Below the pieces are notes generated by a model. The model did not search any database, was not told where the DNA came from, and worked only from the letters and a program-made list of their open reading frames with translations. A stretch of DNA of 64,000 bases from an uncultured Acetatifactor sp. GTDB taxonomy: Bacteria > Bacillota > Clostridia > Lachnospirales > Lachnospiraceae. Positions 1-8,518 of the stretch are shown piece by piece. The translations under genes and the position numbers were made by a program. Each line of letters starts with the position of its first letter. The stretch's first letter is position 1. The stretch lies in contig CAJUFB010000012.1 in assembly GCA_910585805.1 (NCBI GenBank), forward strand, positions 1 to 64,000, read 5' to 3'.

Positions 1-93
1 ATTGTAACACTTTATAATACGAATTAGGTGTTAAAGAATTGTAGGTATCAAAATTCTAAGTTAGTGGAATGCACGAAACACAAAATTGTCTTG

Positions 94-204
94 CTATTGA
101 CACATTGATCCTCCACCACAGCCGTGAGTACTTCTATATCTACCCACTACTTCTGTCAATTCGCCAAAGCAAATTAATACTGTTGCCGTATACTCCTTCT
201 TCAT
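94..204 (-). CDS. Small RiPP-precursor-like peptide (36 aa)
   Basis: A 36-residue ORF starts with ATG behind a textbook ribosome-binding site (AAGGAGGTG, 7-8 bases upstream), so translation is very likely. The N-terminus begins MKKEY and has Tyr5, Leu10, Gly14, Leu16, Glu18 and Gly21. This resembles the Y-x-x-P-x-L-x-x-x-G leader pattern recognised by RiPP recognition elements in lasso-type systems, although the usual Pro is Thr. The C-terminal part is Gly/Cys/Ser-rich (HGCGGGSMCQ) with Cys29 and Cys35. No Asp/Glu sits at position 7-9 after Gly21, so a classical lasso ring is not supported. The gene lies downstream of two damaged ABC exporter genes on the same strand. Maturation genes, if any, would lie left of the window. 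The peptide class is inference. Confidence 0.5.
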   Translation of the reverse strand: MKKEYTATVLICFGELTEVVGRYRSTHGCGGGSMCQ

Positions 205-267
205 ATTTTCACCTCCTTCCGTCCAGAATAACTCGAAACCAAAGCACATACAAGCCATTCCTTTGTT

Positions 268-378
268 TTAGGGTTTGTCTCGTCTAATAACATGAAAACT
301 ATCAGGCAAATCATAGAACATCCAATTCCAAACAATTCCAATATATTCACCTTTTAAGCCATCTTTCAAACGATCCAC
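268..378 (-). CDS. Short ORF of unknown function (36 aa, GTG start)
   Basis: A GTG-initiated ORF of 36 residues ends 63 bases upstream of the small peptide gene on the same strand. Its composition is protein-like, with a Trp-rich stretch (GIVWNWMFYDLPDSF) and a basic tail (IRRDKP). The ribosome-binding site is poor (AGGA 11 bases away), so this may be the surviving C-terminus of a longer gene. I do not recognise the family. Confidence 0.25.
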   Translation of the reverse strand: MDRLKDGLKGEYIGIVWNWMFYDLPDSFHVIRRDKP

Positions 379-437
379 ACCACATTATTTATCCTAATGT
401 TACTGTGGTTTTATCCTATAGATCAATCCAGACATCG

Positions 438-466
438 ATTATATCAAGGGATCACCCCAGAAACAA
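438..466 (-). promoter_or_regulatory. Candidate promoter for the small peptide region
   Basis: On the minus strand TTGTTT is followed by 17 bases and a consensus TATAAT. It points toward the two small ORFs at 268-378 and 94-204. The -35 match is only partial. Confidence 0.4.
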
Positions 467-735
467 TAAGATTCTTTTGCCATATGTTACTTAATTTTGT
501 CAAAAATCTGTCGGTAAAACAAATCGGCAGAATTCTAACATATAAAACTTTGGTGTTAGTCAATAGATATGTCAGTATTGCCTCCAATTACTACTAATTT
601 GTAGTTATTGATATCATACACACCATGTCAACAGCAACCATTTCCAATACTGCACAACGAATGAAACAGCGATTCTGCCAGGCTGTCTGCACACCAGAAT
701 GCAAAATGCGTTGTAGCGGTTAATGTATTTTGTGG

Positions 736-2247
736 CTACTCCACGGTAATGAATCGCATCCGACTTCCCCGGGAAATCGCTTTCATCAAGTTCTTCGACA
801 CCGGACAGGATAACCGATTCCTTTTCCAGCATATTCTGGAAGTCCATGAGGACTTTATGCCACATATTGAATGCGGCCTGGTGTGAGAGTGAAAAGCCCT
901 CCCATCGTCCTCTGAAAACTGCGGGCTATGGATGCCCATGCCCTCCCTGACAGTCAAATGGTAATCCACGAAGCTCTGGGATACAGAAGATATTGTTCTG
1001 GCAAGCTCCTCTCTGGAAATGTTTTTCAGAGGCTGCCCATCATATTGGATAACACCCTTCTGAGGCTCGTATAATCCAGCCAGCAGCTTTCCAAGGGTGG
1101 TTTTCCCGCTCCCGTTCTCCCCAATGATCACCACGCTCTCACCCGCGCGGATCCGCAACCGCTCAATTTCCACCGCTGGCCGAGCCGTGTTGGGATAGGC
1201 AAAAGAAACTCCCTCCACCTCGATCCCCTCTTTCAGCCTGTCAAAATGCCCGCTCCTCTTTGGCTCCTCCTCCAGCGTCAGGAATGTAAAATAATTCCCT
1301 GCTTCCAAGATCTCCTGAAAAGACGTAGCTATCAGGGAAAAAAACGCCTGTACCTCGCCCTGCACCCTTTGGAATGCAAAAATTGCAGCGCCAAATACGC
1401 CAACTGCAATATCCCCCCGGAACACCAGCAGGACAGACAGCAGGATACTTAACAAATATCCCAACGTTATCAACAGTTCGCACCGCGCCAGCCGTTTACT
1501 GTCCTTTACACGAAATGCATTCAGCTCATCCGCTACCTGATTCCGCTCCTTCTCCCACTTTTCCTTGACATAATCCCCAAACCGGAAAATCCTCTGCTCC
1601 CGCTGGGAGCGCTTGTCCGTAAAAACTGAATAAAGATAATCCCTCTTTCGAATTCCTGCCGCCTGGAACCAATGCAGTTGGTAGAATTCCTTTCCCATCC
1701 GGATACGGCTGATGGGATAGGGTGCAATCGTAATAAGCAAAATTAGAAGGAACCATGGGCTATAGCTGCAAAGTACAGTCATAAGCCCCAAAACAATGCC
1801 GGCACATTCCCCCAGGATCATGATGTTGTAAAAGCAGCTGGGAATGACGGAATCCTCCACGCAGGTGCTTGCCCGTTGGAGCTGATCCAGCTTTTTCGCG
1901 TCCTCAAAGTCAATCAGAGGCAAGGAGGCCGCTTTCTCCTGCAGCCTTATCCGGAAATGATACCGGCACTTCTCATCCACTCCCACATTCCAAGCGATAT
2001 CACTGATAACATTCAAAAGCTTCTGTAGAATCTGCATCCCCATATAGGCTGCCGCCAGAATAATCACCCCCCGCATCCTGCCAAATTCGGCATCGCTGGC
2101 AGCGCCAAACAGCCGCGCCAGTATCTCCGTGGACAGTGATACGGCTGCCGCCGTGCCAAGGTAACAGAGCAGTGTCACACTTACCGCCAGGGGCGCACAT
2201 TTCCAGACTGCTTTAAAAACAGAAGCGACAATACGGTTCTGCTTCAC
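736..2247 (-). pseudogene. ABC exporter half-transporter, C-terminus broken
   Basis: The first ~370 residues form an ABC exporter membrane domain with several hydrophobic segments. A nucleotide-binding domain follows with an intact Walker A (IIGENGSGKTTLGKLL) and a Q-loop-like stretch (SVSQSFVDYHLTVREG). After about residue 450 the sequence turns into Ser/Arg/His-rich text with no LSGGQ signature and no Walker B. The next frame (614-865) stays open but does not restore them. A functional ATPase is therefore unlikely. The start overlaps the stop of the upstream ABC gene by 4 bases, as in heterodimeric exporter pairs. It may once have exported the peptide encoded at 94-204. Confidence 0.7.
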
Positions 2248-3875
2248 GTTCCTCCCCCTCCTTCCTTTTCATCTTGATACCATGCGGCCTGTTTTTCAAA
2301 CATTTCCCTGTACAGCCCACCCTTTTGCAACAGCTCCGTATGGCTTCCACTCTCCACAATCTTTCCCTGGTCAAATACCAGTATCCGATCCGCGAACATG
2401 GCACTGGCCAGACGGTGGGACACGATCACCGCCCCTCTCCCCTCAAGAATCCGGACAAAGTCACGATACATACGGCTTTCCGCCACAGGATCGATGCTTG
2501 CCGTCGGCTCATCCAGGAGCAGATACTGCCCCCGCCCCATACAGGCTCTGGCAATGGCAAGCCTCTGCCACTGCCCCCCAGAGAGGGATACCCCGTTTTC
2601 TTCCAGATGGTTCAAATTCGCAGAAAGCCCGCCCGAAACTTCGTTCTCAAGATTTTCTGCCCCCGCTTCTCTAAGCGCCGCCCGAATCATTTCTAAATTT
2701 TCAATCTCTACTGGATTGCCAAGACCCACATTCTCTCCCATGGTTAAGGAATAACTTTCATAATCCTGAAATGCGGCGCTGAAGATCTGCGGGCGAAGCT
2801 CCGGGGAAAGCTTTTCTATTTCTGTGCCGTTCACAAAGATATGCCCATTCACGGGGCGGTACAGCCCGCACAGCAGCTTGATCATCGTGGATTTACCCGA
2901 CTCATTTGCCCCTGCAAACGCAATCGTTTCCCTGGGACGCAGCGTAAAACTCACATCCTTTAAAACCAGCCTGTCTGTTCCCGGATAACAGAAATCCACA
3001 TGGCTTACCTGAATCCTATACCCCCAAGAAGCCTCCGGCTCCTGGGAGCAAAGCTCATGGCTATCTATCCTCCCTTCCTCTGCCGCCGCAAGGCCATCCT
3101 CTATCCCATCCTCTTCCTCAAACCCTTCAAATTCCGACTTTGCCTGAATAATGAGGAACTCCCCTCCAAGGGATGAAAAATAATAAGACAATGTATTGAG
3201 ATACCCTGTGAGAACTGGGTATACACCAAGGAGCGTTGCAAACAGGCTAAAAGCTACTGTTCCAGCAGAAAGCCGTTTCAGCAATAACCCAACCAACGTC
3301 ACAAGCCATAAAAGCATTAGCAGCAGGTTGAGCATATAATATTTTTCCGAACGCAATGTAATCCGAACCCTGTCCCGCAGGATCCGGGACGCCTGTTTTT
3401 CCTGAAGCAAACGGATATAGCTGGTGGAGCCATTCACCTTCAAGTCATAAACACAGTCCTTGCTGCACAGCAACTCCCCCAGATAAGACAACCTTCTTTC
3501 CTGAGGTGTCTCCATTGAATAAAGCTTAATCACTTCCTTTTGGCACAGGACACCAAGAAAAATCTGGATGGCCAGTACCATAAACAAAACTGCTCCCAGA
3601 GCAACGGACAGCTTCGAGGCACAATTCGATATGTGGACTATAACATGGCCTTTGCAAGCTTTGTCCGATTTAGGGCTACGCTGACTTTCCCCTGCTTTTA
3701 TCCCCTGCTTTACGGAACGGGGGATTTTTTGTTGTTGACAAAGTGGCGTTGTTGCGGTGTCGGTGGTTGGGTGGCCCGCCACGGCTGGCGGCTGGGCAGT
3801 TGTCGGCAGTTGGGAGCAAGGCGGGGAATAGGGTTGGTTCCGCTCCACGGCAATTCCCCGCCGATGGGCTGGCAA
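2244..3875 (-). pseudogene. ABC exporter half-transporter, N-terminus replaced
   Basis: The C-terminal ATPase is complete: Walker A-like GANESGKSTM, signature LSGGQWQRLAIARAC, Walker B YLLLDEPTAS, and the switch His in VIVSHRL. About 130-190 residues of the membrane domain precede it. The first ~85 residues are low-complexity Pro/Ser/Gln-rich text without transmembrane character, and about 150 residues of the usual first transmembrane helices are missing. The family homology appears to begin near base 3,620. The gene therefore looks truncated by a junction at about 3,620-3,700. It forms a 4-base overlap with the second half-transporter. Whether any functional protein is made is doubtful. Confidence 0.65.
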
Positions 3876-4080
3876 AACCTGATAGCTGGCCCCCGTGGGA
3901 ATTGCCGTCGCTCTGATGCGAGCCGCTGACGCTCTCGCATTTCCTCCCGGAAGCTGGTGCGGATGGACGGGAGCATGATAAAACAGGGGGCCGGGGCTGG
4001 CCTCCTGTTTCCTCTGTCTGGCTATGTTCTCCGGGCTGGTGTTAGAAAGTAACCTGTGGGGGCTGTCCCTGTTTCAATAT
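3650..4080. other. GC-rich foreign-looking segment upstream of the broken ABC genes
   Basis: This ~430-base stretch is GC-rich and unlike its AT-rich flanks. It includes a short inverted repeat (CCCCTG...CGGGG around 3,690-3,722). Frames on both strands are open but read as low-complexity text, so I do not call a gene. It sits exactly where the ABC gene loses homology, so it may be the end of an inserted or deleted element. Its identity is unknown. Confidence 0.35.
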
Positions 4081-4082
4081 CT

Positions 4083-4223
4083 TTAAGTAAGGGAAAGCCC
4101 GTTTTCCCATTTGGATACGGCCTGAGGACTCACCTGCAGCCGCTCTGCCAACGCTTCTCCTGTATACCCCCTTTCTCTGCGCAGTGATGAAATCCGTTTT
4201 CCTGTTTTTTCCAGATTGATCAT
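4083..4223 (-). pseudogene. XRE-family HTH regulator fragment
   Basis: ATG at 4,223 opens a 46-residue peptide containing most of an XRE helix-turn-helix: GKRISSLRRERGYTGEALAE, then VSPQAVSKWENG. It stops right after WENGLSLT. Shifting by one base continues with LLKDIET, close to the usual PDIETL continuation, so a frameshift plus loss of the 3' part is the likely cause. It would not make a complete regulator. Confidence 0.6.
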
Positions 4224-4505
4224 ATTGTTTTAAACCTCCTCATTCCTGTTACCCATATTCTAAACGACAGGAAGCCGGTTTACAATACATGCTGATTTAA
4301 GACAGGACAAAAAATATCAACCTGAAGTTTACAACAAGATCAGATTTCCATTTTGCGGAAGCGGCTCTCCACATATGCACGATTGATTCAGAAATACACT
4401 TCATGTTAAAATCTATCTATCGATATCGAAAGTACCGGTAATAAGGAAGTGTCTACAGAGTGACAAAACAATTTCCGTCCGCTGATGCGGAAGAGAGGAG
4501 CCAAT

Positions 4506-4970
4506 ATGAAACTGATTTTAGGTGATAAAATACGAAATCTGAGAAAAGCCGCCAACATGACACAGGAACAGCTTGCGGACAGGCTGGGCATGTCCTGCCA
4601 GGCAGTCAGCCGCTGGGAAAACGGGACCGCTTACCCCGACCTGGAGCTGCTTCCCCCTCTGGCTGAAATATTCGGGGTGTCCTCAGACTTTCTTCTGGGC
4701 ATCCCTGAGGAAAAGAAAGAGCAGGAAGCCAAAAAGCTTTTTACAGAGTTAGTAGAAGCTACCTACGCAAAGGAAGTGGATACGGAGAAGGTAATCCGCC
4801 TGATCCGGGAAATCAGGCTCAACCACCTGAAAAGCAGGCATTTTCACAATTTCTGGCTCAGCGCAAAGGGGTCGGTATACCGCCTGCCGGAATCTGACCG
4901 AACGGATCCGGGCGCTTATTGCAACGAAAAATCAGCGGGAATAACCGATACCTGCGTTTTTTCGTTGTAG
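4506..4970 (+). pseudogene. XRE-family transcriptional regulator, frameshifted and truncated
   Basis: The start at 4,506 is preferred over the upstream in-frame ATG at 4,485 because the HTH begins right after it (MKLILGDKIRNLRKAANMTQ). The HTH is intact (QEQLADRLGMSCQAVSRWEN) and is followed by the typical YPDLELLPPLAEIFGVSSD. A linker with a second-domain start runs to about residue 125. After VYRLPE the frame becomes unlike the family, while the +1 frame reads NLTERIRALIATKNQRE and then stops. The original C-terminal domain is lost. DNA binding could remain. Confidence 0.6.
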
Positions 4971-5005
4971 CTTACTGCAAATTTCTTTGACGAACAGTAA
5001 AATAA

Positions 5006-5050
5006 CCCTTCCGGAATACAGAGAACATCCTATCCTGTATTCCGAAAGGG
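5006..5050 (-). terminator. Rho-independent terminator of the SDR gene
   Basis: A near-perfect 16-bp stem (CCCTTCCGGAATACAG with its complement) has a 13-base loop. On the minus strand TTATTTTA follows. It lies 67 bases beyond the stop of the dehydrogenase gene. Confidence 0.75.
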
Positions 5051-5116
5051 CATATATCATACTTAAGGCCACCAGAATCTATACTCACGCCCAGAAACAT
5101 TTGCCACCTTTGTCTG

Positions 5117-5866
5117 TCAGGTCCTTGCCGCCCCGTCCACAGACAGCACCACACCTGTCACATAGCTTGCCATATCGCTTGCCAGATAGAGGAAGGCATT
5201 TGCCACATCCTCCGGCTCACCTACACGTCCCAGCGGAATGCCTGCGATGATGGGCTGAATTACCGCTTCGGGCAGCACCGCCACCATATCTGTCCTTGTT
5301 ACGCCGGGCGCAACCGCATTCACACGGATGTTATCCTTGCCCAGTTCCCTTGCAAGGGACTTGGTCAGACCGTTCACCGCGAACTTGGATGTAGGATATG
5401 CCGCGCCTGAAGGCTGTCCGTAGATGCTGACCATGGAACTGGTATTCAGGATAACGCCGCCTCCCTGCTCCTTCATTACCCTTGCGGCTGCCTGGGCGCA
5501 GTTAAATACCGCATTGACGTTAAGCGCCATGGTTTTCGCGAAATCCTCCGGCTTGTAGTCATAGATGCTGTCTCTTGCGGACACGCCGGCGTTGTTCACC
5601 ATGATGTCAAAACGACCGAAAGTCTCTTTCACTGCAGCCACTGCCTTGCCCACCTCTTCCGGATTCTGCAGGTCAGGGCACAGTCCCATCACTTTATAGT
5701 CCGGATTTTCCGCTTTTAACTTGTCCAGCGCCTTATCCACTGTCTCCTGCCTGGAACCGCAGAGCGCAACGGATGCGCCGTTGTCCAGATACAGCTTCAC
5801 GATGGCATACCCGATTCCTCTCGTACCGCCTGTAACCATAGCAACCTTACCCTTTAATAATTCCAT
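5117..5866 (-). CDS. BaiA-like short-chain dehydrogenase/reductase
   Basis: A complete classical SDR of 249 residues. The NAD(P) motif is TGGTRGIG (residues 12-19), NNAG is at 91-94, and the catalytic Ser144, Tyr157 and Lys161 are in SSMVSIYG and YPTSK. The pattern of GGTRGIG, LDNGA, PDL and a C-terminal VDGA resembles clostridial BaiA 3-alpha-hydroxysteroid dehydrogenases more than FabG. That assignment is inference, and a generic 3-oxoacyl reductase is the main alternative. Asp/Glu-type NAD specificity is not evident, because CGSRQ follows strand 2. The ribosome-binding site AGGAGG sits 7-8 bases before ATG. A palindromic repeat begins 20 bases upstream and a strong terminator follows. It appears to be a single-gene unit. 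Confidence 0.85.
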   Translation of the reverse strand: MELLKGKVAMVTGGTRGIGYAIVKLYLDNGASVALCGSRQETVDKALDKLKAENPDYKVMGLCPDLQNPEEVGKAVAAVKETFGRFDIMVNNAGVSARDSIYDYKPEDFAKTMALNVNAVFNCAQAAARVMKEQGGGVILNTSSMVSIYGQPSGAAYPTSKFAVNGLTKSLARELGKDNIRVNAVAPGVTRTDMVAVLPEAVIQPIIAGIPLGRVGEPEDVANAFLYLASDMASYVTGVVLSVDGAART

Positions 5867-5885
5867 CTTTTTTCCTCCTATTTAT

Positions 5886-6029
5886 AGTTCCGCATGTACC
5901 CATTCAGTGCCTGACATAGCAGAAGGATTCCCGTCCCAAGTGCAGGGCCGGTAATTCTTCTGGGCACTGATTGGGCACATGCTGTTTTATAGTTCCGCAT
6001 GTACCCATTCAGTGCCTGACATGGCAGAA
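5886..6029. repeat. Palindromic repeat family A, one copy plus half copy
   Basis: The element runs from AGTTCCGCATGTACCCATTC to GGGCACATGCTGTTTT (5,886-5,989). Its ends are complementary: GCATGTACCCA pairs with TGGGCACATGC, and CAGTGCC pairs with GGCACTG. A second left half starts at 5,991. The element lies directly upstream of the SDR start codon. The same GTTCCGCAT edge recurs at 26,325 and 28,183 with different arm sequences. Confidence 0.8.
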
Positions 6030-6044
6030 CAATTTCTATCCCTT

Positions 6045-6401
6045 CTAAAATTCTACCGGCTTGTATTCACTCATGTCCGGCACAAAGGTATTATCATAGA
6101 AATCCAGAAAAATACGATAACACTCTTCCTCCGTACATAATTTGCCAAACAGCCTGGTCCCTTCCTCCTGGATGCCCAGCTCTACCTCAATCCCCTCATC
6201 CTGGACGCAGGCCTGAACATACCTCACTTTGTGCTGCGGCTGGGGAGCTGTCAGGATCACAAACTGATCCGGGTCATCGAACATATCAGCCAGATAATCT
6301 TCTATGTCCACATCCCTGAAATTTTCGGTTTTTCCGTTCTGATTTTCCAGAGTAAAATTACTCTGCCTGGCTACATTTTCAAAAACCATATCCTTCCCCA
6401 T
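6045..6401 (-). CDS. Acidic hypothetical protein (118 aa)
   Basis: A soluble, acidic 118-residue protein without signal peptide or membrane segment. It contains an Asp-rich stretch (DIEDYLADMFDDPDQFVIL) and ends FVPDMSEYKPVEF. The composition and the lack of a competing frame support a real gene. I do not recognise the family; small acidic proteins of this type are sometimes immunity-like, but nothing here proves that. It is followed by a half copy of repeat family A. Confidence 0.6.
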   Translation of the reverse strand: MGKDMVFENVARQSNFTLENQNGKTENFRDVDIEDYLADMFDDPDQFVILTAPQPQHKVRYVQACVQDEGIEVELGIQEEGTRLFGKLCTEEECYRIFLDFYDNTFVPDMSEYKPVEF

Positions 6402-6417
6402 CCTTTTTATGCCCCTT

Positions 6418-6570
6418 TCATCGCAAATTTATGTAATAACCTGCAATGTGCCTTATGGGAAGCAAATCACCCATTATAAAACGAAACCTTCCGCTCCCAT
6501 CTTTCCTTACACGAAAGCACTGACCGCAGGAAGCAATCTTGTCCAGGTCAAAATCATCCTGTATCTCAAC
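6418..6570 (-). pseudogene. 8-oxoguanine/3-methyladenine DNA glycosylase N-terminal remnant
   Basis: About 49 residues match the start of OGG-type glycosylases: DDFDLDKIASCGQCFRVRKD, a pattern seen as FxLxxIAxSGQCFR in the family. The frame then reads LPIRHIAGYYINLR and stops. The remaining ~200 residues, including the helix-hairpin-helix and the catalytic Lys/Asp, are absent. This is a deletion remnant. Confidence 0.6.
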
Positions 6571-6616
6571 TTGTATCGCCACCGCCTCCTCATAGGTATG
6601 GGCACCTTTCCCCTGT

Positions 6617-6856
6617 TCAGACAAACAAAGTACACCCCTGGGCCTTAAACTGCTCAATCTTCCGGTCAATGTCCTCCACTGTCACATCCAGCTTCCCGGC
6701 CAGACATACCTTGCAGAGAAACTGCCTGCTTCCCCGGTTTACAAACTTTTTATAAGCTCCCACTTCGTTATATGTAAGCGATTTGCCGCACTGCATACAG
6801 CCGTCTTTCACCACACGCCCTCCGTAACTGCACAAACACGACCCGCACTTCTTCAA
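6617..6856 (-). CDS. Small zinc-ribbon-like protein (79 aa)
   Basis: A 79-residue protein with several Cys pairs: CGSCLC at the N-terminus, CMQCGKSLTYNE near residue 20 and CKVCLAGKLDV near residue 48. This fits one or two zinc ribbons. The C-terminal half is helical (EDIDRKIEQFKAQGC). Proteins like this are usually adaptor or nucleic-acid-binding factors, but the function is unknown. It sits between the glycosylase remnant and another unknown gene. Confidence 0.6.
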   Translation of the reverse strand: MKKCGSCLCSYGGRVVKDGCMQCGKSLTYNEVGAYKKFVNRGSRQFLCKVCLAGKLDVTVEDIDRKIEQFKAQGCTLFV

Positions 6857-6864
6857 ACTGAACT

Positions 6865-7242
6865 TTATGCTGAATTACCCCATAAAAATAAAATGTATTC
6901 ATTTGTCCTTTCTATTCCTAAAGTTATATCATTCCATTTAGGAGGGACAACATTTACTGCTCTGATGATTGGTTCATATAGAATACTTACACGCTGCTTC
7001 ATCTCATCCAATCGAGATTCCATCCATGCTATATCATCTGCAGAAGCCGGTAAGTTCGTGCGGTTTTTATATATCTCAGCCCAATTGCCGCAAAACCTCT
7101 CGTCTGATTCCAAAAAATCGAAAGCTGCCACTATAAAGTTATCTATTGATAAATACATATTTTTATCGGCTGCAACAACCAGAATATTCTCTTCTGAAGC
7201 CACTGAATTAAAACAGAGATTTCCAAAATCAATCGCAATCAT
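6865..7242 (-). CDS. Hypothetical protein (125 aa)
   Basis: A 125-residue soluble protein starting MIAIDFGNLCFNSVAS. It contains Trp/Asp-rich motifs (CGNWAEIYKNR, DDIAWMESRLDEMKQRV). Its lower GC content than the neighbouring genes suggests later acquisition. No domain is recognised. Confidence 0.5.
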   Translation of the reverse strand: MIAIDFGNLCFNSVASEENILVVAADKNMYLSIDNFIVAAFDFLESDERFCGNWAEIYKNRTNLPASADDIAWMESRLDEMKQRVSILYEPIIRAVNVVPPKWNDITLGIERTNEYILFLWGNSA

Positions 7243-7297
7243 TCAATCTGATTCCTTTATCAAAATGCCGGATACCTCTTGCTTACAAGCACCTTCG

Positions 7298-8428
7298 TTA
7301 CAATGTAACCACCCTGGCTCTGAGCACCTCGCAGTCGAAGGGAGCCAGTTCACGGATCATCGTTGCATTCTTGACGGCAAACTCCTCTCCGCTCCAGACG
7401 TCCCTGCAGGCCAGCGTTCTGCCCGTGCTGAAGGGAAGTCCTACTTCATCCAGGTTCAGCCTTGCGGCAGCCTTTTCCTCGCTCATATTAAACAATCCGA
7501 TGGCAATGTCGCCGTTTTCCAGCTGCCTGGAATACAGAAGCAGGTCCGGTCCCGCCCAGGTGCCGTTCAGCTTCACCGGCTGGCGGCAGGCTCTGTCCTG
7601 ATTGATGCGGATCAGTTCCTCATTGCACAGAATATCCTTCGTGGCCTGATTCATATCCCGGATATCGCAGCCGATCATCAGCGGAGAACCCATAAATGCC
7701 CAGATGGAAAAATGGGTTTTGTACTGAATGTCACTGCAGCCTTTCAGGCCTACATTTCCTTTGCCGTACATGCCTACCACCAACATGTCCATATCGTTAA
7801 AGCAGCCCACGCCATTGTAGGGATGGAGTTTTTCCTGCTGTTTTGTTAAATCTTTCACAGATTCCCAGGTATCAAAGATATCTCCCGTGGAACGCCACAT
7901 GGAAGCCGCCGTAGTCTTGATCCATTCATGGGTCTCGTCCGCTCCCCAGGAACATGCGCTGAACAGGATATCCCTGCCGCAGTTCTCCAGAGCAAGTCCC
8001 ATACGGCGGTATAGGTATTTTCCGGGAATGATGGGACTGTGATAGCAGTAATCATACTTCAGAAAGTCCACGCCCCACTCCGCAAAGGTCTCGGCATCGA
8101 TAAATTCATGCTCAAAGCTGCCCGGATATCCCGCGCAGGTCAGATTCCCCGCACAGGAATACATGCCGAATTTCAGCCCTTTGGAATGCACATAATCCGC
8201 CACGGCCTTCATCCCGTGGGGAAATTTCACCGGATCCGCCACCAGGCGCTCATTTCCATCCCGCTCACGCAGCGACCAGCAGTCGTCAATAACAAGGTAT
8301 TCGTAACCCTTCCCCGGCAGACCGTTTGCCACCATGGCATCCGCTGTCTCAAAAATAAGGGCTTCGTTAATGTTTTCACCAAAAGTGTTCCATGAGTTCC
8401 AACCCATGGGTGGTGTCAGTTTTACCAT
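7298..8428 (-). CDS. Alpha-galactosidase, glycoside hydrolase family 27
   Basis: A full-length (376 aa) intracellular GH27 enzyme that removes terminal alpha-linked galactose from raffinose-type sugars or galactomannan oligosaccharides. It begins with the family hallmark PPMGWNSWN. The substrate-binding YLVIDDCW is at about residues 44-51. The nucleophile is Asp126 in FLKYDYCY and the acid/base is Asp183 in RSTGDIFDTW, by alignment with human alpha-galactosidase. CFNDMDML (209-216) is also conserved. The C-terminal ~85 residues form the usual beta domain. There is no signal peptide, so the substrate must be imported. No sugar transporter is adjacent. AGGAGG precedes the start. Confidence 0.93.
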   Translation of the reverse strand: MVKLTPPMGWNSWNTFGENINEALIFETADAMVANGLPGKGYEYLVIDDCWSLRERDGNERLVADPVKFPHGMKAVADYVHSKGLKFGMYSCAGNLTCAGYPGSFEHEFIDAETFAEWGVDFLKYDYCYHSPIIPGKYLYRRMGLALENCGRDILFSACSWGADETHEWIKTTAASMWRSTGDIFDTWESVKDLTKQQEKLHPYNGVGCFNDMDMLVVGMYGKGNVGLKGCSDIQYKTHFSIWAFMGSPLMIGCDIRDMNQATKDILCNEELIRINQDRACRQPVKLNGTWAGPDLLLYSRQLENGDIAIGLFNMSEEKAAARLNLDEVGLPFSTGRTLACRDVWSGEEFAVKNATMIRELAPFDCEVLRARVVTL

Positions 8429-8518
8429 AATTCATGTCCTCCTGTTCCTGTTCCTCCAGCATCCTCATAATCCCCGCTAACTGAGATAACTGAGATGCAT
8501 TTCCGTGTCCAAAAATAC

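Larger units (their letters stand above)
1..735. other. AT-rich stretch with no large gene
   Basis: This segment is clearly more AT-rich than most of the window and has no long ORF with protein-like composition. Apart from the two short minus-strand ORFs and one candidate promoter, nothing recognisable is present. The composition suggests horizontally acquired or decaying DNA. Confidence 0.5.

Noticed and set aside
94..204. Classical lasso peptide precursor
   Set aside because: Leader-like pattern present, but no Asp/Glu at ring position 7-9 and the invariant Thr is absent.
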